Positions 1 through 7,791 of a stretch of DNA of 64,000 bases are shown piece by piece. The DNA comes from Petrotoga mobilis SJ95 (lineage in GTDB: Bacteria; Thermotogota; Thermotogae; Petrotogales; Petrotogaceae). The stretch covers positions 1 to 64,000 of the forward strand of contig NC_010003.1 of the NCBI RefSeq assembly GCF_000018605.1. Direction: 5' to 3'. A program made the translations under genes and the position numbers. Below the pieces are notes generated by a model, which saw nothing but the letters and a program-made list of their open reading frames with translations, was not told the DNA's origin and did not search any database. Each line of letters starts with the position of its first letter. Within the stretch, counting starts at the first letter, position 1.

Positions 1-47
1 TCACCCCTTATGATAAAGTATATATTGGGTTTTATTCCAAGGGGTGA
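1..47 (+). promoter_or_regulatory. Inverted repeat in dnaA leader
   Basis: Positions 1-9 (TCACCCCTT) are perfectly complementary to 39-47 (AAGGGGTGA). The right arm is the Shine-Dalgarno sequence of dnaA. If both arms are transcribed, the ribosome site would be locked in a 9-bp GC-rich stem. The window starts here, so the promoter cannot be judged. Confidence 0.45.
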
Positions 48-52
48 AAATA

Positions 53-1417
53 ATGGAAAAGCATGAACTAATAGAAAAACTACGTTCCAACATGTCTAGA
101 GATACCTGGAATAATTGGCTAACAACGGCTCAAATTTTGGAATTAGACAACAAAAAAGTCGTTGTTGGATTAGGAAATTTATTTATTAAAGAAGCTGTCG
201 AGAAAAGATTCGGTTCAATAATAAAAGAAACTATAAACAATATCCTAGGCAAACCTGTAGAGGTTGTTTTTAAGGAAATCCCTATTAGCAAAGAACAAAA
301 AAATGCAGTAAATGGCCCAATAATAAAAAACAGGCCTTTGAAACTATCAGAGTTTAATCCTGAGTTCACCTTTGACAGCTTTGTTACAGGAAATTCCAAT
401 AGAATAGCTTATTATTCAGCCTTGGAAGTTTGTAAAAATCCTGGCAAATATAATCCTTTATTTATATATGGAGATGTTGGACTAGGTAAAACTCATCTTT
501 TACATGCAATAGGGAACTTTTTGATGGAAAATGCTCCTGATTTGAAGGTTAAGTATGTAACCGCTGAGGATTTTATGAATCAAATGATGGATGGAATAAG
601 AGCTAGTGATATGGAGAACTTCCGAGAACGGTTTAGAAGGAATGTTGATTTTTTATTGATAGATGATGTTCAATTTTTAATTGGGAAAAATACCGTACAA
701 AGCGAACTTTTTCATACCTTTAATTCTCTTTTTAACTCAAGAAAACAGATAGTAATATGCTCCGATAGAACGCCCGATGAATTGGCAACCTTTCATCCTA
801 GATTGATTAGTAGGTTTGAAATGGGTTTGATAACTGATATACAAGCACCTGATAAGGCAACAAAGTACCTAATAGCTAAGAAAATGGCACAAATGATTTC
901 TCTTCAACTTACCGATGATGTTGCTTATTATTTGGCTGAACATGTCGATACAAACTTAAGAAAACTTCGGGGCGCAATTATGAACCTTCTGTTGCAAAGT
1001 CAAATTTCAGGTGCACCAGCAAATATCGAATCTGCAAAAACGATAGTGAATTCAATGATGAGAATGAACGCGAACAAAGTTAGGTTCCAATCACCAGAAG
1101 TTCTTGAAACTGTGAAAATAGATACCGTTATAGATTTGGTTGCTGCTGAATTTGATATAAATAGAAAGGATATCTTCTCATCATCTAGAAAAAAAGAAAT
1201 AGCATTAGCACGTCAAGTTTTAGCTTATCTTTTTAAGACCACTATGAAGTTGAAAACCAAAGATATCTCCGAAAAATTAGATAAAAATCATTCTACTATT
1301 ATTCATTCCATCAAAAAAATAGAACATTCTTTGTTGATGGGAAATGAAATGATAAAAAATAAGATCAACAACATCAAGAACAAATTGGAAGATGAAAAAG
1401 GGATTCTTACTTTATAA
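53..1417 (+). CDS. dnaA: Chromosomal replication initiator DnaA
   Basis: DnaA is the AAA+ ATPase that opens oriC and loads the replicative helicase. The N-terminal domain I is followed by a short linker and the AAA+ domain, with Walker A GDVGLGKTHLL near residue 140 and Walker B LLIDDVQF near residue 205. The C-terminal domain IV carries the DnaA signature DKNHSTIIHSIKK. The length (454 aa) is normal. I start at ATG 53 because AAGGGGTGA lies 6 nt upstream; an in-frame GTG at 44 sits inside that ribosome site. The gene is monocistronic and followed by a strong terminator. I saw no clear DnaA-box cluster in the 52 nt visible upstream, so the origin is probably outside the window. Confidence 0.97.
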   Translation: MEKHELIEKLRSNMSRDTWNNWLTTAQILELDNKKVVVGLGNLFIKEAVEKRFGSIIKETINNILGKPVEVVFKEIPISKEQKNAVNGPIIKNRPLKLSEFNPEFTFDSFVTGNSNRIAYYSALEVCKNPGKYNPLFIYGDVGLGKTHLLHAIGNFLMENAPDLKVKYVTAEDFMNQMMDGIRASDMENFRERFRRNVDFLLIDDVQFLIGKNTVQSELFHTFNSLFNSRKQIVICSDRTPDELATFHPRLISRFEMGLITDIQAPDKATKYLIAKKMAQMISLQLTDDVAYYLAEHVDTNLRKLRGAIMNLLLQSQISGAPANIESAKTIVNSMMRMNANKVRFQSPEVLETVKIDTVIDLVAAEFDINRKDIFSSSRKKEIALARQVLAYLFKTTMKLKTKDISEKLDKNHSTIIHSIKKIEHSLLMGNEMIKNKINNIKNKLEDEKGILTL

Positions 1418-1427
1418 AAATAGAAGA

Positions 1428-1479
1428 AATCGGCCTCAAATTATGATTTAAACAAGAACAAATTGAGGCCGATTTTTTT
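1428..1479. terminator. Bidirectional terminator, dnaA / encapsulin
   Basis: The arms AAATCGGCCTCAA and TTGAGGCCGATTT form a long stem around a loop of about 20 nt, followed on the plus strand by a T-run. The other strand also ends T-rich, so it can serve both convergent genes. Confidence 0.85.
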
Positions 1480-1525
1480 ATTTATAATAATCAGGTTGTT
1501 GCAACAAATGTTTTTTAAAAGTAAT

Positions 1526-2323
1526 TTACATTTCTAAACCCACTATAGCTTCTGGCGTTACTACATGGAAGGTTAAACTTTCAGTGAAGAAAAATTTGAG
1601 CTGCTCGTCAAACTTGCTTTCATATCCTAAGGAAATATCTTGGCCTAAAATTAATTTAAAGTCTCCACCACGGTTAGAAACCACAAAACTTTCATCCACT
1701 TCATGCATAGGTTTCACTTTGGCGTCTATAATTTCTTTAACAACCAAATCCAAAGGATACGATAGATTCATGGTAAATAAATCTTGCCATAATTCTTTGT
1801 TGATCACTAAAGTATACGGTCCCTCAATCCCTTGCTCCATGAATCTCTTTTTTACTTCAAATAAAGATTTAACAAAATCTTTAAGGCTTTCTTTGGAGCT
1901 CTCCACAGAATTTTGTTTAGCAAGCGTTTGCAAGCCAATTATATTGGCTTTTTCTATACCTTTTAAAATTAATTTATTTTCAAAGGAAGCCAACTGCTTA
2001 GCAGCGGTTTCTAACCCTTCCAAATCCGGAGTTTTTAAGCCCCTTTCGATATTATCAAGCTCCCATTGTTTCAAAACAAATGGGTTTCTAATCTCTACTA
2101 TAGGTAAAACTTGTCTTATTCCCCATCCCAATCCATCTCTTGGGTTTTCTATAAGCTCGTTGGTACCTAAATTGTATGAAGAATAATCCCATCCATAAGG
2201 ACCTTCAACATCAATAATTGGTCTTATTTTTAATTTGTTCTTAAAAATCTCCTTTGCCCTTTCGTCTAATTCTTCCCAAGCTTCTTCAGTTATTGGAGCT
2301 AACTCTCTTTTAAGAAAATCCAT
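1526..2323 (-). CDS. Encapsulin shell protein (HK97-fold nanocompartment)
   Basis: This is the subunit of a proteinaceous nanocompartment. It matches the T. maritima encapsulin throughout: N-terminal FLKRELAPITEEAW, DVEGPYGWDY, the WELDNIERG segment containing the tryptophan that stacks with flavin in the T. maritima shell, EGPYTLVIN and RGGDFKLILGQDISLGYE. Its 265 aa equals the family length. It lies 31 nt downstream of the ferritin-like cargo gene on the same strand, so shell and cargo are co-expressed. Family knowledge: such shells store iron mineral made by the encapsulated ferritin. A 200-aa antisense reading frame over this gene is a shadow. Confidence 0.95.
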   Translation of the reverse strand: MDFLKRELAPITEEAWEELDERAKEIFKNKLKIRPIIDVEGPYGWDYSSYNLGTNELIENPRDGLGWGIRQVLPIVEIRNPFVLKQWELDNIERGLKTPDLEGLETAAKQLASFENKLILKGIEKANIIGLQTLAKQNSVESSKESLKDFVKSLFEVKKRFMEQGIEGPYTLVINKELWQDLFTMNLSYPLDLVVKEIIDAKVKPMHEVDESFVVSNRGGDFKLILGQDISLGYESKFDEQLKFFFTESLTFHVVTPEAIVGLEM

Positions 2324-2354
2324 TTTTACCCCTCCTTCATCTTTAGTATTTTTT

Positions 2355-2717
2355 CTACTTCAATCCTCTTAGTCCTAAATCACCTTTTTTATTCGAAGAA
2401 GATTCTTCTTTGCTTTCTCCTTCAACAGCTTCTTCCTCTACTTCCAGCAATGGCTTTTCTGTGAAAAGATAAGTCTTCAGTTCTTCATCCCATCCATCCA
2501 TGTTTCTTCTTAACCATTCAATAAGCATTACCGCATGTTCAATTTCTTCGTCTCTATTGTGTTCCATAATTTCTTTGATGGTTGGATCTTTGGAAACAGC
2601 TGCCCTTTGGTTGTACCAATCTATCGCTTCAATCTCCTCTTTTAAACTGTTTAATGCATAAACATAAGAACGATCCTTGTCGCTTAGTTCTTCATATGGT
2701 TCATGGTAATCTTGCAT
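2355..2717 (-). CDS. Encapsulated ferritin-like cargo protein (EncFtn)
   Basis: This is a ferroxidase cargo of the neighbouring encapsulin. The 120-aa chain has the EncFtn two-helix core; E27, E28, E30, W34, E58 and H61 line up with the metal-site residues of the family (E-x-x-E-x3-W and E-x-x-H). After a low-complexity acidic linker (about residues 93-110) the C-terminus GDLGLRGLK matches the cargo-loading peptide type (GDLGIRxL) that docks inside the shell. The family oxidises Fe2+ for storage in the capsid. A ribosome site (AAAAGGAGGG) precedes ATG 2717. It is first of the two-gene cargo-shell unit and lies downstream of a degenerate toxin-antitoxin pair. Confidence 0.93.
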   Translation of the reverse strand: MQDYHEPYEELSDKDRSYVYALNSLKEEIEAIDWYNQRAAVSKDPTIKEIMEHNRDEEIEHAVMLIEWLRRNMDGWDEELKTYLFTEKPLLEVEEEAVEGESKEESSSNKKGDLGLRGLK

Positions 2718-2727
2718 TAAGTTTCCC

Positions 2728-2749
2728 TCCTTTTAATTTTTGATTTACT
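2728..2749 (-). repeat. 22-bp leader repeat, copy 1
   Basis: The 22 bp at 2728-2749 match 3215-3236 with one mismatch. On the minus strand both copies end in AAAAGGA, the ribosome-site start, and both are followed about 10 nt later by ATGCAnGAT. The start regions of the cargo gene and of the antitoxin gene are therefore duplicates of each other. Confidence 0.75.
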
Positions 2750-2767
2750 GCTCTGTTAAGTAATATC

Positions 2768-2992
2768 CTATAAAAACAAAGTTTCTACATCCTTTATTCT
2801 TTCAAAATCCTTGTCCATTGTAACTACTTTCAATCCATGGTATTTAGCTATGCTATATTGATATGCATCATCAAAATCTAATTTCAGGATTTTTCTTACA
2901 CTTACAACTTCTCTGTATAGCTCCATCGGTAAAAACAGGAGTTTGGTATAAGGTGAATTTCTAAAAATACGTTTCGTATCCACTAAAAACAT
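2768..2992 (-). pseudogene. PIN-domain (VapC-like) toxin with internal deletion
   Basis: PIN toxins are small Mg2+-dependent RNases of about 130 aa with acidic residues spread along the chain. This frame keeps the N-terminal strand MFLVDT and the C-terminal motifs LDFDDAYQYSIA and VVTMDKDF, but is only 74 aa. Roughly 50 residues between them, including the central acidic helix, are missing, and the usual DTN is DTK. The start ATG overlaps the antitoxin stop (TAATG), the normal coupling of VapBC pairs. I infer a toxin inactivated by internal deletion without frameshift. It could still be translated as a remnant. Confidence 0.65.
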
Positions 2993-3204
2993 TATCTCCA
3001 CTCCAAAGCTTTGTGTTGCAGCTCAACAGAAGTAAATTCCTCTCTTATCTCTGATAGACCTCCTTCCCAGTCGAACTTGAATTTACCTCTCGAATTTTCT
3101 CTGCCTTGATACTTACTTAGTAGAAAATCCACATAATCTAAAACCTCTCTCCTCAAATCTTCGGGAAGCTTTTCCATTTTTCCCTCGATTTCTTTATCAT
3201 GCAT
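2992..3204 (-). CDS. DUF2281-type antitoxin of a VapBC-like pair
   Basis: This small 70-aa protein has the pattern of DUF2281/VapB-like antitoxins: an N-terminal EKLPEDLRREVLDYVDFLLSKY helix and a charged C-terminal tail (FKFDWEGGLSEIREEFTSVELQHKALEW) that normally binds the PIN toxin active site. It is translationally coupled to the truncated PIN gene. It reads in the same direction as, and lies directly upstream of, the encapsulin operon, with a near-identical leader. With the toxin broken, its present role is unclear. Confidence 0.75.
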   Translation of the reverse strand: MHDKEIEGKMEKLPEDLRREVLDYVDFLLSKYQGRENSRGKFKFDWEGGLSEIREEFTSVELQHKALEWR

Positions 3205-3214
3205 AATCTTTGAC

Positions 3215-3236
3215 TCCTTTTAATTTTTGATTGACT
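3215..3236 (-). repeat. 22-bp leader repeat, copy 2
   Basis: This is the partner of the copy at 2728-2749 (one mismatch) and sits immediately before the antitoxin start. The two copies bracket the toxin-antitoxin segment like the ends of a duplication or insertion. Confidence 0.75.
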
Positions 3237-3343
3237 ATCTCTAGAAACTTTTTATATAGCACCCTACAAATTTACTTTTTCATTTAAAATTATACCATTT
3301 TTTTATTTTTTTCAAAAAATTCCTAGATAGATCACAATATATG

Positions 3344-3352
3344 TTATAATTA
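3344..3352 (+). promoter_or_regulatory. Extended -10 promoter element
   Basis: TGTTATAAT is an extended -10 (TGn-TATAAT) about 50 nt before the start of the hypothetical gene at 3402. No good -35 is visible at the expected distance. Confidence 0.5.
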
Positions 3353-3401
3353 ACGTAGATGAGACATATTTTCTTTGAAACTTTGTTTGGAGGAATGTAT
3401 T

Positions 3402-4115
3402 ATGAGCGATTACGATGATGAAGATTTTAAAAAATTTTTAGATAGATTGTTTAAGGAACATCCAGAGCTTCAAAAGTTCAATCTTGAATTTTTAAAAAAC
3501 GCAGATCCCAGTGAAATGGACGAGATTATAGAAAATCTAAAAGAGGCTGCTTATAAATTCAAAGAAGCAGAGATCAGTGTAAGGTCAGAAGTGGAGGAAA
3601 AATTAAATTACAATATCGATGATTTAGAAATTAATTTCGATAACTTCTTAGAGACTATAACTATATTTCCGTTCGCATTAACTATCAACAGTGAGATGTT
3701 GAAAGAAAAAGATGCCAAAGGGAGATTGAGCGGTAAATTTTTTGGAATGTATATTGATTTTAAATACGATAACGTTTTTGAACTTTTATCTATTAGAAAG
3801 GTTGGAGCAATGAAGGTTGCTAGTTTGATGAGAAACAATTTTTTTAAATTTTTACCAATAAAACAAAAGATATATGATTACATAAAAACCGCCGTAAATA
3901 ATTATTTAAAGACCACTGGACTTGTTAAATATTTTGAAATAGACGAGATTAGAGAATTTAATATGTTAGTTGTATTGAGGAATAAACTTCATATTTCTAA
4001 TGATAAATTGTTCGAAGAAATTTTAAGTAACGAGGAAAACGAAAAATATTATATGATGAAAGCATATTTTATTACAGAGTTTGCTATTGCTGTAGTGGAA
4101 AAAGATAGTATTTAA
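3402..4115 (+). CDS. Hypothetical cytoplasmic protein
   Basis: I do not recognise this family. The 237-aa product is rich in Lys, Glu and Asn, has no signal peptide and no clear membrane helix. The N-terminal third is acidic and probably helical (SDYDDEDFKKFLDRLFKEHPELQKF). A central segment (NFLETITIFPFALTINSEML) is more hydrophobic. ATG 3402 is chosen because GGAGG lies 8 nt upstream; the in-frame TTG at 3375 has none. The gene stands alone behind its own promoter and its end overlaps by 4 nt the end of the convergent thiP-type gene. Its codon use looks like its neighbours, so it is probably a real native gene. Confidence 0.7.
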   Translation: MSDYDDEDFKKFLDRLFKEHPELQKFNLEFLKNADPSEMDEIIENLKEAAYKFKEAEISVRSEVEEKLNYNIDDLEINFDNFLETITIFPFALTINSEMLKEKDAKGRLSGKFFGMYIDFKYDNVFELLSIRKVGAMKVASLMRNNFFKFLPIKQKIYDYIKTAVNNYLKTTGLVKYFEIDEIREFNMLVVLRNKLHISNDKLFEEILSNEENEKYYMMKAYFITEFAIAVVEKDSI

Positions 4116-5650
4116 GTATTTGATTTTCTTGCTAACTTATTGCTTATATAAAAGATAAAGAAGATTAAAAGTATGTTCAGACCGCTTAAAGCATTTGCTT
4201 GTTGGTATAATCTCGCAGAGGAAAGGGAATAGTTAACCACACTGACAAGTGGAAAGTAATCTCTTACTTGCATAGTATAACTGATAGTGAATTCACCAAA
4301 AATTATTGCAAATATTTGAAGAAACGCACTTGTAAACGAAGTAAACAGAAGGGGTAATTCTACTTTTAGAAAGATAGTCGCTTTGTTTGCTCCGTCTATC
4401 TTTGCGGCTTCAATTATTTTATTGTCAAATCCTCGCACTGGCTGAAACAAAAATGAATACGCTATAGGAATGGTTATTAAGAAATATCCCAAGATCAATA
4501 ACAATACGAATGGAATATTGAACAATATATTTAAATAAAGTAGAGCCATACCCAAAAAAGCAGATGATATTCCCAAAGTAGCCATTACACTAACATTGAT
4601 GAGTTTACTGTAATTTTTTAATAGATAATATGCTGTTATTACAGCAAAGAAAGCTGATACAGTCGAGACTAAAAAGGAATTTAAAATAGATCTAACAACA
4701 GGATATACACTATTCAACTCTTTAGAGAATAAATTCAAAAATGAAGATATATCAAATTTCATATTTATAAAATCGAAAAAAGAAGCTGCAACACCAATTA
4801 AGACAATTGAATATTCAAAAATCAAGTAAAAGATGGATATTGTTCTACTTAAATATCCAGATTTTTTTTGAGAGAATGGTTCAAATTCAAAAGATATAGG
4901 TTCAAATTTTGATATAAAGATATTAAGAATTGTAAGAATTATGAGTTGAATTAAAGCATAAGATAAAGCCTTGGGAAAATCCAAAGTACTTCTCAATGTT
5001 GTAGAAATAGCCACTTCCAAAGTTGAATATCTTACTCCACCTAAACTTAAAACAATCGCAAAACTTGTGAAGTTATATGTAAATACTAAGAATAAAGCCC
5101 TTGAAATAGACGGAATGATCAAAGGTAATTCTACGTTAATAAAAGTTTTAAATTTACTCGCTCCTTCAATACTGGCTGTTTCTATAAAACTTGCAGGTAC
5201 CCTTCTAAGAGCTTCCGATATATAACGAACAAAGATAGGAGAGTTATAAAAGACATGGGCCAATATTATCGCTTTCAATGTGTACATAATGTTTATACTA
5301 AACCCCAATTTTGAAAGGATACCAACTGAAGAATAAACAAGAGTGAAAGCCATAACTGCCGAAATAGGTGGAAAAAAGAAAGGTATAAAAATAGTGTTGT
5401 CTAATAATTTAGAAATGATCCCCTCGTTTCTTGAAACAAAATACGCTGGAATCAAAGTTATTGCCAACGATAAAACAGATGAAAGAATAGATTGATAAAA
5501 AGTAAAGCCAAGGATCCGCCACGTACGCGGATCCAAAAAATTCGCTAAACCTTCTAAACGAAAAAAATCTTTAAATAAAAAAGAAAAAGGGATCAGCCAT
5601 AAGCTCAAAAATAAAATAAACAGTAAATTTTTGCCCTTTCTATTGTTCAT
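4112..5650 (-). CDS. thiP: Thiamine-type ABC transporter permease (ThiP-like, fused)
   Basis: This is an inner-membrane importer subunit with two tandem permease domains (about 512 aa, 10-12 predicted helices). Each half carries an EAA loop: IETASIEGASKFKTFINVELPLI in the first and IIEAAKIDGANKATIFLKVELPLL in the second. Such fused permeases occur in the iron/thiamine (AfuB/ThiP) group. It follows the binding-protein gene by 4 nt, and the unit sits behind a TPP riboswitch, which points to thiamine or a thiamine precursor. No ThiQ-type ATPase is next to it, so an ATPase must come from elsewhere. Early in the gene (5512-5534) a perfect 8-bp GC-rich stem stands out. Confidence 0.85.
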   Translation of the reverse strand: MNNRKGKNLLFILFLSLWLIPFSFLFKDFFRLEGLANFLDPRTWRILGFTFYQSILSSVLSLAITLIPAYFVSRNEGIISKLLDNTIFIPFFFPPISAVMAFTLVYSSVGILSKLGFSINIMYTLKAIILAHVFYNSPIFVRYISEALRRVPASFIETASIEGASKFKTFINVELPLIIPSISRALFLVFTYNFTSFAIVLSLGGVRYSTLEVAISTTLRSTLDFPKALSYALIQLIILTILNIFISKFEPISFEFEPFSQKKSGYLSRTISIFYLIFEYSIVLIGVAASFFDFINMKFDISSFLNLFSKELNSVYPVVRSILNSFLVSTVSAFFAVITAYYLLKNYSKLINVSVMATLGISSAFLGMALLYLNILFNIPFVLLLILGYFLITIPIAYSFLFQPVRGFDNKIIEAAKIDGANKATIFLKVELPLLFTSFTSAFLQIFAIIFGEFTISYTMQVRDYFPLVSVVNYSLSSARLYQQANALSGLNILLIFFIFYISNKLARKSNT

Positions 5651-5654
5651 AAAT

Positions 5655-6632
5655 TCAGTATAATAGAGCCTCCCATTCTTTCAGCCATTGTTCCAGATTG
5701 TTTGAAATTTCTTGAGCTGGAATTGTTAGAATTTTTTCGGGAACCACTGCATATTGGTAAACCTCAGGCAGTTCAACATCAATTACAGGGAACATCCATT
5801 GATTTAAAGGTATTTCTTTTTGAAAATCTTCTGTTAGCAAAAATTCTATGAATTTCTGGGCTAAATCTAAGTTATCAGTACCTTTAACGATGCCCGCACC
5901 TTCTATTTGAACATAAGCACCTTCTTTGGGGATAAAAACCTTGTACTTACTAGATCCATAGTAATATTGTGAATATGCGCTATCAGTTGCATAGCTGACC
6001 ATCATTGGTGCCTCACCAATTTCAAATTTTGCAAAGGAATCATCCCAGCTAGGACTCACCGTTAATATTGCAGGCTTAAGTCTTTCCCAAAACTCTTTCC
6101 ACTCATCTCCATACACTGCTATTGTCCATAGTAAAAAAGCTTGACCGGTGCTTGAGGCTCTTGGATCCTGTATTATCAACGAATTTTTATATTTCGTTAG
6201 ATCTTCAAAGGATTCTAATTTTTCTTCTATCCTTTCCGGATCATAAATGATGGCTATAGCTCCATAGTCATAAGGAATTACATAATATTCTGGATCAAAT
6301 ATCAATGCTTTATCTGTAATATTTTCAATGTTTTTTGGCTTGTAAGGGATCAATAAATCTTCTTCAACCGCCTTTGCTGCTAGTGATTGATCAAGCCCAA
6401 TGACAACATCTGCTCGAGGATTTTTCTTTTCCAACACCAATCTCGTAAGAACGTTACCAGCGTCACCTAATTTTACCACTTTTACTTCACATTCGTTCAT
6501 CTCTTCGAACTTTTGAAGCATTCCTTGCTCAATCCAACTGAAACTTTCATAAACATAGACAGTCAATTCCTCAGAAAAAACAGCAGAGAACAAAATAACT
6601 ATAATACCCACCAACGCGAAAAACCTCTTCAC
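5655..6632 (-). CDS. thiB: Thiamine-type ABC transporter substrate-binding protein (ThiB-like)
   Basis: This is an extracytoplasmic binding protein. A signal peptide (MKRFFALVGIIVILFSAVFS) is followed by LTVYVYESFSWIEQGMLQKFEE and ADVVIGLDQSLAAKA, both typical of the ThiB family, which also shows VSYATDSAY in the ligand cleft region. The length (325 aa) fits. It is the first gene after the TPP riboswitch, and the permease follows at once. Inferred substrate: thiamine, its phosphates or a pyrimidine precursor. Confidence 0.88.
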   Translation of the reverse strand: MKRFFALVGIIVILFSAVFSEELTVYVYESFSWIEQGMLQKFEEMNECEVKVVKLGDAGNVLTRLVLEKKNPRADVVIGLDQSLAAKAVEEDLLIPYKPKNIENITDKALIFDPEYYVIPYDYGAIAIIYDPERIEEKLESFEDLTKYKNSLIIQDPRASSTGQAFLLWTIAVYGDEWKEFWERLKPAILTVSPSWDDSFAKFEIGEAPMMVSYATDSAYSQYYYGSSKYKVFIPKEGAYVQIEGAGIVKGTDNLDLAQKFIEFLLTEDFQKEIPLNQWMFPVIDVELPEVYQYAVVPEKILTIPAQEISNNLEQWLKEWEALLY

Positions 6633-6716
6633 CTTAACTCACCTCTTTTAAATATTTTTTTGTTAACTTAAATGAGATAGTCCATAACATAGAATGCCCA
6701 TCATTAACTTACGTAA

Positions 6717-6758
6717 AACAAAAATCCTGTTCTTCACCAGCAAAGTGAGAACAGGATC
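6717..6758 (-). terminator. Intrinsic terminator of the TPP riboswitch
   Basis: On the minus strand a hairpin with arms ATCCTGTTCT and AGAACAGGAT, extended by an inner TCAC/GTGA stem, runs straight into TTTTTGTTTT. It lies between the TPP aptamer and thiB, so ligand binding would favour termination. Confidence 0.85.
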
Positions 6759-6777
6759 AAATTGAATACATATTTTT

Positions 6778-6863
6778 AGCCTCCCTTCGCTGGTATTATC
6801 CAGATCAGGTAGTCAGGGTCGATGCCTTTTTGGCATCCTCTCAGCCTTTCAGCTCCCCTGGCC
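6778..6863 (-). promoter_or_regulatory. TPP (THI-box) riboswitch
   Basis: Read on the minus strand, the element shows the classic THI motifs in order: GGGGAGC, CTGAGAGGATGCC, a short P3 hairpin, GCATCGACCCT, ACCTGATCTGGATAATACCAGCG and AAGGGAGGCT. It controls the thiBP-type genes by the terminator just downstream. This is the main content of the 343-nt gap 6633-6975. Confidence 0.95.
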
Positions 6864-6975
6864 ATTTGTTATTTACTTTCAAACTTATTATATCACATTT
6901 TTTTAAAATATGATAAAATATTTTAGAAATTATTTTTGTAAAACAATCTTATTATTTAAGGAAAGGGGTTAAAAA

Positions 6976-7725
6976 ATGAGAATTTCAGAATTAGAAAAGA
7001 TCATTAAAACCGAAATAAAAAGAGTAGAAAATGAATTTACTTTTGAAGAAAGACAGGCAAACTTAAAACCTTACGAGGTATCAAAATATATTGATCATAC
7101 CATGCTTAAAGCCACCTCAACACCTTTAGATATACAAGCATTATGTAAAGAAGCTAAAGATAACAATTTCTATGCGGTTTGCATTAATCCAACTTATGTA
7201 AGTTTATCAAAAGAAGTCCTTACAGATAGTGAAGTAAAAGTAGCAACAGTAATTGGGTTCCCTTTGGGAGCCAATACTATAGAAACAAAAGTTTATGAAT
7301 CTGAGAATTCGATTAAAGATGGCGCTGATGAATTAGATATGGTTTTGAATATAGGGAGACTTAAAGCACAACAGTACGATTATATTTATGATGAAATACA
7401 TGCTATTTCCTCATTGACTAAAGATTCCAAAAAACTATTAAAAGTTATTATTGAAACTTGCTACCTTTCGAAGGAAGAAAAAATAGCCGCTGTTGTAATT
7501 TCAAAACTAGCTGGTGCAGATTTTGTTAAAACCTCTACAGGCTTTGGAAGTGGAGGTGCTGAATTAGAGGACGTGGCATTGATGAAGTTCCTCTCAGGAA
7601 ATGGAATGAAAGTAAAAGCATCTGGAGGCATTAGAGACTTGAAAACAGCTTTAAAAATGATAGGTTGTGGAGCAGATAGAATAGGAACCAGTTCAGGATT
7701 AAAGATAATTCAAGAAAGTATATAA
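6976..7725 (+). CDS. deoC: Deoxyribose-phosphate aldolase
   Basis: DeoC cleaves 2-deoxyribose-5-phosphate to glyceraldehyde-3-phosphate and acetaldehyde in deoxynucleoside breakdown. Visible motifs: KYIDHTMLK at the start of the barrel, ELDMVLNIG with the catalytic Asp, KVIIETCYL, and VKTSTGFGSGGA with the Schiff-base Lys, then KASGGIRD. At 249 aa it is of normal size with a short N-terminal extension (about 35 aa), as in thermophilic homologues. The ribosome site GAAAGGGG precedes ATG 6976. It is a single-gene unit. Confidence 0.95.
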   Translation: MRISELEKIIKTEIKRVENEFTFEERQANLKPYEVSKYIDHTMLKATSTPLDIQALCKEAKDNNFYAVCINPTYVSLSKEVLTDSEVKVATVIGFPLGANTIETKVYESENSIKDGADELDMVLNIGRLKAQQYDYIYDEIHAISSLTKDSKKLLKVIIETCYLSKEEKIAAVVISKLAGADFVKTSTGFGSGGAELEDVALMKFLSGNGMKVKASGGIRDLKTALKMIGCGADRIGTSSGLKIIQESI

Positions 7726-7728
7726 ATA

Positions 7729-7750
7729 AAGGAGCACTTTCGCGCTCCTT
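7729..7750. terminator. Hairpin between deoC and cold-shock gene
   Basis: The arms AAGGAGC and GCTCCTT form a short stem. On the minus strand it is followed by TTTATTTATAT, so it best serves the cold-shock gene. The plus-strand tail (GGTGTATTTT) is weaker. Confidence 0.6.
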
Positions 7751-7791
7751 GGTGTATTTTGGGTTTAGATTATGGTATACACTTATAAGGG

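Noticed and set aside
1-52. Replication origin at the window start
   Set aside because: dnaA is often near oriC, but only 52 nt are visible and I see no cluster of DnaA boxes.
1584-2186. 200-codon open frame on the plus strand over the encapsulin gene
   Set aside because: It lies fully antisense to a well-supported gene; the product is Ser/Leu/Pro-rich low-complexity and has no ribosome site.
3215-3401. Copy of the G-rich repeat near the antitoxin (TAGGGTGCTATA on the minus strand)
   Set aside because: Only a short likeness to the 3' end of the repeat; no G-runs, so it cannot be counted as a copy.
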